Source: Herpetosiphonaceae bacterium
Lineage (GTDB): Bacteria; Chloroflexota; Chloroflexia; Chloroflexales; Kallotenuaceae
Length of the DNA: 42,025 nt
NCBI GenBank assembly: GCA_013821605.1
Contig: JACDGP010000040.1
Span: 1 to 42,025, forward strand
Direction of reading: 5' to 3'
Translations under genes and position numbers: made by a program
Notes under the pieces: model-generated
Told to the model about the DNA's origin: nothing
Database searches by the model: none
Seen by the model: only the letters and a program-made list of their open reading frames with translations
Part shown: piece by piece, positions 6,311 through 15,212 of the stretch
How positions within the stretch are numbered: position 1 is the stretch's first letter
Layout: each line of letters opens with the position of its first letter

Positions 6311-8660
6311 TGCTGTGGGTGTAAAGGCTCCCTCGCGGTTACGTAGTCTCCTCCTACCGTTGCTCGGTGTATTGAATCTGCGACAGCGCCGTATTCAAGA
6401 GCTGTCATTACTTAACGAAGCAAGCCGTGCGATTATTCGTGCCGAGCTCGACGTCGACGCCTTGTGCGAACTAGTCTACCAACAAGCCTCTAAAGTGCTA
6501 GATACGTCTTGGTTTCATCTGGCACTTTTCGAGGAGCTGAATTACGAACTCAAAGTTCGGATTCAGAATGGTCAGCGCCTGCCCCCCGAAGTCTTCAACC
6601 TCAGCGAGAACGAAGGGCTAATGGGCTGGATGCGTCGTACCGGTCGAGCCTTACTCGTAGAAGATTTCGAGCGTGAGTTGCCTCATCTACCGGCGCAACC
6701 ACGCTATCACGCTGAACACCCTCCACGTTCAGGTATTTATGTTCCTCTGCTGGCCGGCGACACGGTCATCGGTACGATCTCAGTGCAATCGAGCCGTCCG
6801 CGTCACTTTAATGCCAATGATTTACGTTTTTTGTCGTTGATCGCTGATGGTGCTGCTTCGGCGATTGCCAAAGCGCGCGCCTATGATGCCCTCCGGACGC
6901 GCATCAGGCAGTTACAATTGATCGGTGAGGTTGGGCGTCAGGCCGCTACCTTTTTAGATCTTGACCAGTTGTTGCCGTCAGTGGTGCAACTGATACGCGA
7001 TAGCTTCGGGTATTTTGCAGTCCACCTCTTCATGGTGGACGATGAGCACCAGCAATTGCTGTTTCGGGCCTCAACCGCCACCGATTTACCATTCTGGCGC
7101 GGTCGTCACGAACGGCTCGACTATGGTGAAGGTGTGATCGGGGCTGTAGCGCGCACACGCGAACCGTTGCTGGTCAATGATGTACACCGCGAGCCGCGCT
7201 TTATCCTAGACTTAGCCGGCACCCAATCCGAGTTGGCGGTGCCTCTTACGGTTGGCGAGCGACTACTAGCCGTGCTGGATGTGCAAAGTGATCGACTCAA
7301 TGCTTTCGATGACAATGATCGCTTCGTGTTGCAGACGCTGGCTGCGCAGCTCGCAGTCGCGCTTGATGCAGCCAATGCGTATACTCAACAGCAACAAGAA
7401 GCCTGGACGCTGGCTGCGCTGCTAGAGACGGCCAAAAATATTGCGCGTGCGTCTGACTTGGATGGCTTATTGGCAACGATCGTACGCTTGCCGGCCGTAT
7501 TAGTTGGCTGTGATCGAGTCGCTGTATGGCGTTACGTCCACGACGATGATACCTTTGCGCCAGTTGCCGTGTGGGGCTGGCCAGCCGACGCGCGTGCTGC
7601 GCTGCTCAACCATCCGCTACCCGGCGCGGCTGCACCGTTGCTTGATGAAGTACGAAAATCTGGAGTACATCAGCAGATCGATAATCTAGCCATGGACCCC
7701 GAAATGCTGCCGGCGGTGGCTCGCTATTGCGGGGGCAGCCAGCTTCTCGCGCTACCTTTAGTGACGCGAGCCACAGTTCTGGGCATTTTGCTACTTGATG
7801 CAGATCCCGGCAGGCCGAACTGGTCAGAGAGCCAGATTACCATTGCGCTGGGCATTGCGAATCAGGCCGTCGGGGCGATGGAATCGATCTTACTGGCCCA
7901 AGCGGCCGCCCAACAGGCACGGCTCACTCAAGAGATCCGCGTCGCTCGGGAGATTCAAACAGATTTGCTGCCTGCCAGTACGCCACAGCTGGTGGGATGG
8001 GATATCGCTGCAGCTTGGCGCTCGGCACGCGAGGTGGGGGGTGACTTCTATGACTTCTGGGAGCTCACCGGTCCCCGGCTGGGCTTCGTGATTGCGGATG
8101 TATCGGACAAAGGCGTCCCAGCAGCCTTGTTTATGGCACTGTCGCGCTCACTCATGCGTGCTGCTGCCCTTGATGGCTCCGACCCCTGTTATGCAGTTGA
8201 GCGAGCAAACCGCTGGATTACCCGCGATTCGCAATCTGGCATGTTCGTCACCCTGTTTTATGGCTTACTCAACCCCTTGAGCGGCGAACTCGTGTATACC
8301 AATGCCGGCCATAATCCACCACTATGGGTCCAGACCGATGGAACGGTCACGCCACTCGCTACGGCGGACATCGCGCTCGGGGTTATTGAGCACCCGCAGT
8401 TCCATGAAGCAACCACCACTCTGGAGCCCGGCGATGTGTTGGTTTGCTATACCGATGGTGTAACCGAGGCCATCAACAGCACCGAGGTCGAATACAGTGT
8501 GGCCCGTTTGACCACGCTTATTCAACAACACCGTGCTGTAACTGCTCATGATATCGTAGAGGCAATTCTGGACGATCTCTTGGTGCATACTGGCAATCTA
8601 CCGGCCTTTGACGATGTGACATTGGTTGTAATCAAGCGTAACAGTATTCCTGCCTCGTAA
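6279..8660 (+). CDS. Triple-GAF SpoIIE-type serine phosphatase (RsbU-like)
   Basis: 793 aa. Three GAF sensor domains (about 40-200, 208-370 and 375-545) are followed by a short linker helix and a PP2C-like SpoIIE domain (about 567-790). Metal-binding blocks are intact: GGDFYDFW, IADVSDKGVPAAL, CYTDGVTEA and FDDVTLVV. The phosphatase should dephosphorylate the STAS partners encoded just upstream, opposing the HATPase kinase. No membrane segment is visible, so it senses a cytoplasmic signal, probably a small ligand bound by a GAF domain. The start overlaps the preceding gene by 32 bases. The GTG at 6318 is an alternative that would avoid the overlap. Confidence 0.92.
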   Translation: MRLLPRFHKHNAVGVKAPSRLRSLLLPLLGVLNLRQRRIQELSLLNEASRAIIRAELDVDALCELVYQQASKVLDTSWFHLALFEELNYELKVRIQNGQRLPPEVFNLSENEGLMGWMRRTGRALLVEDFERELPHLPAQPRYHAEHPPRSGIYVPLLAGDTVIGTISVQSSRPRHFNANDLRFLSLIADGAASAIAKARAYDALRTRIRQLQLIGEVGRQAATFLDLDQLLPSVVQLIRDSFGYFAVHLFMVDDEHQQLLFRASTATDLPFWRGRHERLDYGEGVIGAVARTREPLLVNDVHREPRFILDLAGTQSELAVPLTVGERLLAVLDVQSDRLNAFDDNDRFVLQTLAAQLAVALDAANAYTQQQQEAWTLAALLETAKNIARASDLDGLLATIVRLPAVLVGCDRVAVWRYVHDDDTFAPVAVWGWPADARAALLNHPLPGAAAPLLDEVRKSGVHQQIDNLAMDPEMLPAVARYCGGSQLLALPLVTRATVLGILLLDADPGRPNWSESQITIALGIANQAVGAMESILLAQAAAQQARLTQEIRVAREIQTDLLPASTPQLVGWDIAAAWRSAREVGGDFYDFWELTGPRLGFVIADVSDKGVPAALFMALSRSLMRAAALDGSDPCYAVERANRWITRDSQSGMFVTLFYGLLNPLSGELVYTNAGHNPPLWVQTDGTVTPLATADIALGVIEHPQFHEATTTLEPGDVLVCYTDGVTEAINSTEVEYSVARLTTLIQQHRAVTAHDIVEAILDDLLVHTGNLPAFDDVTLVVIKRNSIPAS

Positions 8661-8692
8661 CTGCCGGCGCGGCCTTCTGCCCGAGCAATGTG

Positions 8693-9214
8693 CTAGTCGT
8701 GACCGATGTAATAACCGGCCAAAAAGACGAGCGCCCCCCCCACCACAACTTGAATCAGTGACCGGCTGAGTGGTGTTTTGAAATAGCGAAAACGAATCAA
8801 AGCAATGACGATGAGTTCGATGGCAACGACGATATAAGCTGCGATCAATGATGTGTGTAGATCTGGCAACAAAAAGGGTAGTGTATGTAAAATGCCGCCG
8901 ACGAATGTGGCAAAGCCGGTGATCGCGCCGCGCACAATCGGATTCCCGCGCCCCGTGAGGGAGCCATCGTCGGATAATCCTTCGGCAAAGCCCATGCTGA
9001 TGCCCGCACCGACTGCGGCTGCCGAGCCGATGATAAAGGCGGAGTGCGGCTTGCCAGTGGTATAAGCGGCAGCAAAGATCGGCGCAAGCGTCGATACCGA
9101 GCCATCCATCAAACCGACTAACGCTGGCTGGATGAACTGTAGAAGAATGCGGTGCTCGTTCTGAGAATCACGTTGTGCCTCGGTGATATGGAACTCGGGT
9201 TCAGTTTCTGCCAT
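8693..9214 (-). CDS. VIT/CCC1-family metal transporter
   Basis: A 173-aa membrane protein of the VIT1/CCC1 family, which moves iron(II) or manganese(II). The first helix carries the family signature [17 protein letters not shown], followed by about four further hydrophobic segments and the helix-ending motif [13 protein letters not shown]. The family's usual role is metal export or sequestration; direction here is inferred. The ATG has GGGAG and AAAGG upstream. The promoter region contains a Fur-type 7-1-7 box at 9248-9262 overlapping an extended -10, supporting control by metal. It converges with the SpoIIE phosphatase gene with 32 bases between stops. Confidence 0.82.
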   Translation of the reverse strand: MAETEPEFHITEAQRDSQNEHRILLQFIQPALVGLMDGSVSTLAPIFAAAYTTGKPHSAFIIGSAAAVGAGISMGFAEGLSDDGSLTGRGNPIVRGAITGFATFVGGILHTLPFLLPDLHTSLIAAYIVVAIELIVIALIRFRYFKTPLSRSLIQVVVGGALVFLAGYYIGHD

Positions 9215-9247
9215 TACCTTTAGCTCCCTAGCCTGACTCGCGTAATA

Positions 9248-9262
9248 TGAGAATCATTCTCA
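9248..9262 (-). promoter_or_regulatory. Fur-family operator (7-1-7 box)
   Basis: TGAGAATCATTCTCA is a perfect 7-1-7 inverted repeat and differs from the Gram-positive Fur/PerR/Zur core TGATAATNATTATCA only at the fourth base of each arm. It lies immediately downstream of the minus-strand -10 (9266-9271), covering the expected transcription start of the VIT transporter gene. Which Fur paralogue binds cannot be told from sequence. Confidence 0.75.
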
Positions 9263-9265
9263 AAA

Positions 9266-9274
9266 AGTATAGCA
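9266..9274 (-). promoter_or_regulatory. Extended -10 promoter of the VIT transporter gene
   Basis: On the minus strand this reads TGC-TATACT. It lies 51 bases before the ATG at 9214, with the Fur-like box just downstream of it. No good -35 is visible. Confidence 0.55.
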
Positions 9275-9300
9275 TGAAATGAGGTAGTCGGCACGGCGTG

Positions 9301-9306
9301 TATAAT
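9301..9306 (+). promoter_or_regulatory. -10 element candidate for the epimerase gene
   Basis: TATAAT preceded by GTG lies 42 bases before the epimerase ATG at 9349. It diverges from the VIT promoter about 30 bases away, so a protein on the Fur-like box could affect both. No recognisable -35 was found. Confidence 0.4.
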
Positions 9307-9348
9307 TTCGAGCTTGAGTCATTTTTGCGCTAGCACATGAGGCTATAG

Positions 9349-10386
9349 ATGAAAGTTGCAATCACCGGCGGAGCCGGTTTTCTGGGCATTAATGTAGCCC
9401 GTTACCTGCATGCCAAACAGCATCAGGTCGTGTCGATCGACATTGCTCCTTTTACATATTCGGATATGCAGGATAAGGTCACAGCGATTACATGCGATAT
9501 TCGCGATGTAGGGGAGTTGGAACGGGCACTGCAAGGGGTTGACATGGTGGTCCATACCGCCGCAGCCCTACCACTGTACTCCGAAGAGGATATTTATACC
9601 ACCGATGTAGATGGGACCCGCAATGTACTGAGTGTGTCGCAGCACCAAGGCGTGCAGCGGGTCATTCATATTTCATCGACGGCGGTGTATGGGATTCCTG
9701 ATCATCATCCGTTGTATGAGACCGATCGCGTAGATGGCGTGGGACCATACGGTAAGGCCAAGATTATGGCCGAGCAGCTGTGCCTTGATTTTCGGACCAA
9801 GGGTCTGATTGTACCAATTATCCGCCCCAAATCGTTTGTTGGTCCTGAACGACTGGGGGTGTTTGCGCTCTTGTACGATTGGGCTTTAGATGGACGCCAC
9901 TTCCCTATGATCGGCAATGGCCGGAATCGCTATCAATTACTCGATGTTGAAGATTTATGTGACGCCATCTACCGCTGCCTGGTGTTGCCAATGGCAATCG
10001 TGAATGACACATTTAATATCGGTGCCAAAGAATTCTTGACGATGCGCGAGGATTATCAGGTGGTGTTGGATTATGCGGGGTATGGGCGCAAGATCAAAGG
10101 CTTTCCGGCCGCACCGGCGATTCTCGGTCTACGACTGCTTGAGCGGCTGGGTATCTCACCCTTGTATAAGTGGGTGTATGAGACCGCAAGCAAAGACTCG
10201 TTTGTCTCGATCGAAAAGGCAGAGCGCCGCCTCGGTTATATGCCGCGCTACTCGAACCGAGATGCGCTACTCCGCAACTTCAAATGGTATATTGAGAATC
10301 GGGATCATTTCGCAGGGCAAGGCGGTATCTCGCATCGCGTCCCCTGGAAGCAGGGCGCGCTGAGCTTCGTCAAACTCTTCTTCTAA
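9349..10386 (+). CDS. NAD-dependent epimerase/dehydratase (extended SDR)
   Basis: 345 aa, extended short-chain dehydrogenase/reductase. The NAD-binding Rossmann motif GGAGFLG is at 7-13, with Asp31 at the end of strand 2 favouring NAD. The catalytic set is Ser109/Ser110/Thr111 in HISSTAVYG and YGKAK with Tyr134 and Lys138. The family acts on nucleotide sugars or on sterol- and polyprenyl-like substrates; the substrate here is unknown. It stands alone, with a divergent transporter upstream and a convergent gene 11 bases downstream. The long C-terminal part (residues 230-345) has no GalE-specific feature that I can name. Confidence 0.85.
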   Translation: MKVAITGGAGFLGINVARYLHAKQHQVVSIDIAPFTYSDMQDKVTAITCDIRDVGELERALQGVDMVVHTAAALPLYSEEDIYTTDVDGTRNVLSVSQHQGVQRVIHISSTAVYGIPDHHPLYETDRVDGVGPYGKAKIMAEQLCLDFRTKGLIVPIIRPKSFVGPERLGVFALLYDWALDGRHFPMIGNGRNRYQLLDVEDLCDAIYRCLVLPMAIVNDTFNIGAKEFLTMREDYQVVLDYAGYGRKIKGFPAAPAILGLRLLERLGISPLYKWVYETASKDSFVSIEKAERRLGYMPRYSNRDALLRNFKWYIENRDHFAGQGGISHRVPWKQGALSFVKLFF

Positions 10387-10397
10387 CCTTCAGCAGA

Positions 10398-11732
10398 TCA
10401 GCGCGGCGCGTTGGGCGCATTCACGAGCCAGGTCGCCCGGCCAAACGGCTCGTGAAGCAACGAGATTCTTAGGCTGATCGCTGAAGGCCGCACACCTTGG
10501 GGCACGACCATCGTCACCTTGGCACGCTCGCCTGGCTGTACATACAGATTCGCGAAGGGCTGAGACAACCGCTCGTCGATCTTGTATTGCACCATCGCAT
10601 CCGAAATTGCAATGTTGACTGCGGTCAAGGGGACGTGCAGCATCAAAGTACGCCGGTTCTCAATGGTCCAGTTCAGCGTGATCTTGTCGTTGTTGTAATC
10701 GACCGTTTCCAGCCAGACCACGACATCGGCTTTCGAGTCGGCAGTATCGGTGTCTGGAATCCACGTTTGCTGCTCGCGTTCCCAGCTGCGACGTATGGCC
10801 TGATGTACGGAGGCAACGCCGTTGCTTATATCTTGGGCGAGACCGCCCGGCGGGATGACAGGTGGTGGTACAGCTGTCGTGGTCACAGCTGGCGGCAGCG
10901 TCCCATTAGAGTCGCTAGGCCGAAATGGCTGGAGCTTGAGCGCCAGAAACAGGGTTAGGCCGACGAACACTGTTAAAACGCCGCCGCCCGCCATCCAAGG
11001 CCGTGGTCGCCACGAGCGGAAGTGCACGGGGGCCGACTGCGGGGCCGGTTCGGATATTTCGACGGGCACGGGAGCCGGTGGGGGCAGTATGACATCCGTT
11101 GGTGTCGCCTCCCACGCCGGCATCACTCCAGCAAGGAGGTCATGCAGTTCTTGCCAAGGCGTGCAATGGAGCATCTTAGGAATACGCTCAAGTGCCGCAT
11201 CTGATAACTCCAAGCCATTACAGCGCTCGATCACCAAATAGGTTGGTAGCTCATCAAGGCCCTTGACTTGCACCTTCCAATCAAGCTCAACCTCCGATCC
11301 CGGCTCAAGTGTCGGTATCGTCACGATCACACGTTTCGCTAAACGAAAGTCAATGTCACCGGCTTTCTGTGCCGACACAATTTCGGCCCTGTGATCGATC
11401 AAAAAGTTTGTGAAGCTGTAAAAGTATGAGATGACCTGATTATACGGATTCTTGCGACCGGGGTTCAACTGCTTGGTCGAGCCCGCCTTGCTGACCACAG
11501 CCCAAGGCCCGTTGACCGAGCCGTAGACTTTGCCATCACAGTGCTTGAGTTCAAGGATAAAAATCGCATCGTGTTTCAGAATAACCAGATCAATGGTCCT
11601 GCCGCCGACGCTGAAATTGGCCAGCATGACATATAGCCCCTCCAGTCGCTCTAAACCGCTGGCAAGGGCAATGATGGCCTTTCTTTCGTTGGGATTTTCC
11701 GGTTTTTCGCCGATCCAGACCTGAACTGCCAT
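10398..11732 (-). CDS. NERD-domain membrane protein
   Basis: About 444 aa. The N-terminal NERD domain (about 5-115) is a restriction-endonuclease-like fold; the likely active-site residues are Asp48 in GGRTIDLVI and the E-x-K of ILELKHC (Glu61, Lys63). A proline-rich linker leads to one transmembrane helix (about 247-267, GGVLTVFVGLTLFLALKL). A second Pro/Thr-rich linker then leads to a C-terminal beta-rich domain of about 120 residues that I do not recognise (VVWLETVDYNND to VTMVVPQGV). The predicted topology puts the nuclease-like domain in the cytoplasm and the beta domain outside. I chose ATG 11732; an in-frame GTG at 11744 is possible. It follows uvrB divergently from nothing obvious, so its partner pathway is unknown. 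Confidence 0.78.
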   Translation of the reverse strand: MAVQVWIGEKPENPNERKAIIALASGLERLEGLYVMLANFSVGGRTIDLVILKHDAIFILELKHCDGKVYGSVNGPWAVVSKAGSTKQLNPGRKNPYNQVISYFYSFTNFLIDHRAEIVSAQKAGDIDFRLAKRVIVTIPTLEPGSEVELDWKVQVKGLDELPTYLVIERCNGLELSDAALERIPKMLHCTPWQELHDLLAGVMPAWEATPTDVILPPPAPVPVEISEPAPQSAPVHFRSWRPRPWMAGGGVLTVFVGLTLFLALKLQPFRPSDSNGTLPPAVTTTAVPPPVIPPGGLAQDISNGVASVHQAIRRSWEREQQTWIPDTDTADSKADVVVWLETVDYNNDKITLNWTIENRRTLMLHVPLTAVNIAISDAMVQYKIDERLSQPFANLYVQPGERAKVTMVVPQGVRPSAISLRISLLHEPFGRATWLVNAPNAPR

Positions 11733-11810
11733 ACCACGTACCACTTATCGCTAGTGCATAGTCACCAATGCGTGGCGCAGGAGCAATAACGCGGCCCTCA
11801 TAATGGTGTA

Positions 11811-13943
11811 TTATCTTCGCTTGCCCTTCGCAGCCGCTCGCGGCGCTTTTGCCGGTGGCTTGATGGCATAGATCGCATCTGCGACGTTGCTCGCTTTGGT
11901 GGCTTTGGCCTGCGCCTCGCTCCGGGGCCGGACGCTTTCGAGTAAAGCCTCAGTATCTTCGAGAGCAAGAGTTCGCCGTAATTCGAGCACTTGGTCGCGT
12001 AGCAATGCTGCTTTCTCGAACTCAAGGTTGGCAGCAGCCGTTTTCATCTGCTTCTCAACCTCTTTGATCATGCGCAGCAAATCGTCTTTCGGCATGGCCA
12101 CATTGCCATTTGCGCCGACAACGTAGGGGGTGGGTGTCTCGGCTACCTTTTTGATCTGATACGTCAGGTCGCGGACTTGCTTAACAATACCACGCGGCTC
12201 AATGCCATGCTGTCGATTATAAGCAATCTGTATGTCACGGCGTCGTTGTGTTTCCTTGATCGCGCGGTCCATGGAAGCCGTTACCGTGTCCGCATACATA
12301 ATAACAGTGCCGTCAATGTGGCGCGCAGCGCGCCCAATGGTCTGGATAAGTGCCGAGGTAGAACGGAGGTACCCTTCTTTGTCGGCTTCGAGGATCGCAA
12401 CCAGCGATACCTCGGGCAAATCTAGTCCCTCGCGCAACAGATTAATGCCAACGACCACATCATACACACCTAGCCGTAGGTCTCGCAGGATCTCGGTGCG
12501 CTCCAGCGTTTCGACATCGGCGTGTAGATATTGAGTTCGGACGCCCATTTCTTTCAGATAGTCGGCCAAATCCTCTGCCATGCGCTTGGTCAACGTTGTC
12601 ACGAGCGCACGTTCGCCCCGGCTCACGCGCTGGTTGATCTCACCTAAAAGATCATCGATCTGGCCAGCCGAGCGACGCACATGGATGACCGGATCGACTA
12701 GACCGGTTGGCCGAATAATCTGCTCAACGACCTGCTCGGAGTGCTCATATTCATAGTGGCTAGGTGTGGCCGAGACGAAGATCACCTGGTGAATATGCTT
12801 TTCCCATTCCTCGAAGTGTAAGGGCCGGTTATCCAGGGCTGATGGCAGACGGAAGCCATAATCGACCAGCGTGTTCTTGCGAGCGCGGTCGCCCTTGTAC
12901 ATGCCGCCAATCTGTGGCACCGAAATATGTGACTCATCGACAAACAACAGGAAGTCATCCGGAAAGTAATCGAGCAAGGTCCAAGGTGTCTGCCCTGCGA
13001 GCCGGCGATCCATGTGTCGCGAGTAGTTCTCGATCCCCGAACAGTAGCCCATCTCTGCCATCATTTCAAGGTCGTACATGGTACGTTGCTTAAGCCGTTG
13101 GACTTCAAGCAGTTTGCCCTCGGCTTCTAGCTCAGCGACTCGGCCGGTCAGCTCGGCCTGAATATCTTGGATCGCCAACTGCATCTTTTCCCCGGTTGTA
13201 ATAAAGTGCTTGGCCGGGAAGATATCCAGGGCATGCTTCGTGACCAATAGTTCGCCCGTTAGCGGGTCAACCTCGACCATGCGCTCGATTTCGTCGCCCC
13301 AGAACTCGATCCGATAAGCGGTTTCGGCATTGGCCGGAAAGACTTCGAGCGTGTCACCTCGTACTCGAAAGGTGCCGCGATGAAAGTCAATGTCATTGCG
13401 CTCGAATTGGAGGTCGATCAGTTGGCGCAGCAGCTTGTCGCGATGGCGGACCTCGCCAGTGCGGAGTGACAAACGGACCATCCCATAATCTTGCGGGGAG
13501 CCTAAGCCATAAATGGCCGAGACCGAGGCGACGATCAGGACATCGGAGCGCGATAATAAGGCCTGCGTTGCCTCATGCCGCAGCCGGTCGATTTCTTCGT
13601 TGATCGAAGCTTCTTTTTCGATATACAGATCTTTGGAAGGAACATAGGCTTCGGGTGTGTACTGGTCGTAGTACGACACGAAGTAAGCCACGGCATTATC
13701 GGGAAAGAACTCTTTGAACTCAGCGTAAAGCTGTGCGGCCAGTGTCTTGTTATGTGCCATCACCAGCGTGGGGCGTTGCAGTTGCTCTACCACTTTGGCG
13801 GCCACAAACGTTTTGCCGGTTGCCGTCGCGCCCAACAACGTCTGCATGCGAAGGCCATTTTGGGCCCCATGAATCAGATCCGCAATCGCTTTAGGTTGAT
13901 CGCCGGTCGGCTCGTATGGGGCATGTACTTTAAATGGTGGCAT
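11811..13943 (-). CDS. uvrB: Excinuclease ABC subunit B
   Basis: DNA-damage-verifying helicase subunit of UvrABC nucleotide excision repair, 710 aa. The Walker A motif is GATATGKT. The beta-hairpin region ([20 protein letters not shown]), the DESH box ([15 protein letters not shown]) and the helicase motif [18 protein letters not shown] are all present. The C-terminal UVR domain that contacts UvrC is seen in [18 protein letters not shown]. The start [17 protein letters not shown] (ATG 13943) aligns with known UvrB N-termini; a GTG 15 bases upstream is less likely. A Lys/Ala-rich tail of about 40 residues follows the UVR domain. The promoter carries a palindrome around its -10. Confidence 0.97.
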   Translation of the reverse strand: MPPFKVHAPYEPTGDQPKAIADLIHGAQNGLRMQTLLGATATGKTFVAAKVVEQLQRPTLVMAHNKTLAAQLYAEFKEFFPDNAVAYFVSYYDQYTPEAYVPSKDLYIEKEASINEEIDRLRHEATQALLSRSDVLIVASVSAIYGLGSPQDYGMVRLSLRTGEVRHRDKLLRQLIDLQFERNDIDFHRGTFRVRGDTLEVFPANAETAYRIEFWGDEIERMVEVDPLTGELLVTKHALDIFPAKHFITTGEKMQLAIQDIQAELTGRVAELEAEGKLLEVQRLKQRTMYDLEMMAEMGYCSGIENYSRHMDRRLAGQTPWTLLDYFPDDFLLFVDESHISVPQIGGMYKGDRARKNTLVDYGFRLPSALDNRPLHFEEWEKHIHQVIFVSATPSHYEYEHSEQVVEQIIRPTGLVDPVIHVRRSAGQIDDLLGEINQRVSRGERALVTTLTKRMAEDLADYLKEMGVRTQYLHADVETLERTEILRDLRLGVYDVVVGINLLREGLDLPEVSLVAILEADKEGYLRSTSALIQTIGRAARHIDGTVIMYADTVTASMDRAIKETQRRRDIQIAYNRQHGIEPRGIVKQVRDLTYQIKKVAETPTPYVVGANGNVAMPKDDLLRMIKEVEKQMKTAAANLEFEKAALLRDQVLELRRTLALEDTEALLESVRPRSEAQAKATKASNVADAIYAIKPPAKAPRAAAKGKRR

Positions 13944-13985
13944 GGAGCTAGACCTCACCTATAAGCATGCTAAGAAGATGTACAA

Positions 13986-13998
13986 GGGTATTATACCC
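13986..13998 (-). promoter_or_regulatory. uvrB -10 element inside a palindrome
   Basis: The perfect 6-1-6 inverted repeat GGGTAT-T-ATACCC contains the minus-strand -10 TATAAT at 13990-13995, 46 bases before the uvrB ATG. A repressor at this site would block the promoter. It does not match a LexA box that I know. The match to the -10 itself makes part of the symmetry likely by chance. Confidence 0.45.
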
Positions 13999-14073
13999 CA
14001 CAACACTGCGCTCATCTAGTCATTTCAAGCCTATATTCGCTCGTTTGTGCTACATATGGTGTTGCTTGTGCAA

Positions 14074-14100
14074 TTTGGTACAATACCAGGTAGTACCAAA
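14074..14100 (+). promoter_or_regulatory. 8-11-8 inverted repeat over the SCO1 promoter
   Basis: TTTGGTAC (14074-14081) and GTACCAAA (14093-14100) are perfect inverted repeats separated by 11 bases. The left arm contains the extended -10 candidate TGG-TACAAT (14076-14084), so the repeat spans the -10 and the probable transcription start, 12 bases upstream of the first SCO1 ATG. This is a good operator candidate for the copper/redox operon. Confidence 0.5.
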
Positions 14101-14112
14101 GCTTAGGTCTAC

Positions 14113-14769
14113 ATGAGGTCAGCAATGCGCAGATTAATGGTGCTCTTAGGCCTGACAGCCGTCTTCCTGATGGGCTGCCGGCAAGGTGCAGGCTATACCT
14201 TTAAAGGAGGAGAGCTGTCACCATCGAAACATGCACCTGGCATATCACTTCCAGACCAGCATGGTCAGCCTTTCCGCCTCAGCGCGCAGGGTGGCAACGT
14301 GGTGATGTTGTATTTCGGCTATACGAATTGTCTAGACCTGTGCCCCATAACATTGAGTGATCTAAAAGGTGTGAGGCAGCAACTGGGCAAGGATGCTGAT
14401 CACCTGCGCGTGGTCATGGTCACGGTCGATCCGGCGCGCGACACGCCGCCCGTTCTGGGCCGCTACCTCGCAAATTTTGATCCGTCTTTCATTGGTTTGA
14501 CACCGCCCTCTCCCACCCTGGATGCGCTCAAGCGTGACTATAACATCCAGGCCGACTCGTCGCTGCCGGGTGGTAAGATGCCGACGAGCATGGCGATGGA
14601 TGCAACAGCAACGGCGGGTGCGAATACAGCTGGTACCAGCTATGCGGTTGGGCATACCTCGATTGTGTATGTGATCGACCGCAGTGGTCAACTGCGGCTG
14701 GCGTATCCTACCGGCTTCCCAGTCAAATCGATGGTCGATGATGTCGCCTACCTATTGCATAATCGGTAG
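14113..14769 (+). CDS. SCO1/SenC-family copper-binding lipoprotein
   Basis: 218 aa thioredoxin-fold protein of the SCO family, which delivers copper to cytochrome oxidase CuA or acts as an extracytoplasmic thiol reductase. A signal peptide ends in a lipobox (VFLMGC, Cys22), so it is probably a membrane-anchored lipoprotein. The copper ligands are Cys73 and Cys77 in TNCLDLCP and His181 in VGHTSIVYVID, all present. Compared with typical SCO proteins there is an Ala/Thr/Gly-rich insert before the histidine (about 155-177). ATG 14125 is an alternative start with GAGG at a good distance. It heads a three-gene operon with a cupredoxin-like protein and a TlpA-type protein. Confidence 0.93.
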   Translation: MRSAMRRLMVLLGLTAVFLMGCRQGAGYTFKGGELSPSKHAPGISLPDQHGQPFRLSAQGGNVVMLYFGYTNCLDLCPITLSDLKGVRQQLGKDADHLRVVMVTVDPARDTPPVLGRYLANFDPSFIGLTPPSPTLDALKRDYNIQADSSLPGGKMPTSMAMDATATAGANTAGTSYAVGHTSIVYVIDRSGQLRLAYPTGFPVKSMVDDVAYLLHNR

Positions 14770-14795
14770 GGTCATGCAACAGCGAACGGTGAACT

Positions 14796-15212
14796 ATGGA
14801 ACGTAATGCTGTTCTCAAAGTCTGCTTGGGTCTCTTCCTTGCGGTTGGGCTGCCGGTCGGCGGTGCTTTAGCGTATGGCTCGTGGCTTACCCAGCATAAC
14901 CAAGCAATCAAGGATCGTCGGGATGCCGATCATGCTCTTGCTTATACTATTCCGGCAGGTTCCAGCCAACGCTTTCGACCGATCCAGGATCAGGTTATTG
15001 CCTTGTCGCCGGTCATCACGCTCACCATCGGCCTGAGTGATACCCTCCGGATCCATAATGCCGATAGCGCGCCAGGCCGCGTCGGTCCCTTCAAAATTGA
15101 TGGTGGTATGACCTACCGCCAACAATTTCAGACTCCCGGACGTTTCCCCTTTGTTTGTACGATTAACCCTGCCAACTCCGTCACGGTCGTCGTTCTACCG
15201 CCAAAGCAATGA
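14796..15212 (+). CDS. Membrane-anchored cupredoxin-like protein
   Basis: 138 aa. The N-terminus (about 8-28, VCLGLFLAVGLPVGGALAYG) is a signal anchor. The remaining 85 residues look like a small beta-sandwich resembling cupredoxins: LSDTLRIHNADSAP corresponds to the DTVxxxNxD strand, and the final strands FPFVCTINPANSVTVVVLP correspond to the copper loop. Cys121 is kept, but the His and Met that follow the Cys in plastocyanin-type loops are missing, and only His87 is a possible further ligand. It may bind copper differently or not at all. It overlaps the next gene by 4 bases (ATGA), so translation is coupled. Confidence 0.6.
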   Translation: MERNAVLKVCLGLFLAVGLPVGGALAYGSWLTQHNQAIKDRRDADHALAYTIPAGSSQRFRPIQDQVIALSPVITLTIGLSDTLRIHNADSAPGRVGPFKIDGGMTYRQQFQTPGRFPFVCTINPANSVTVVVLPPKQ

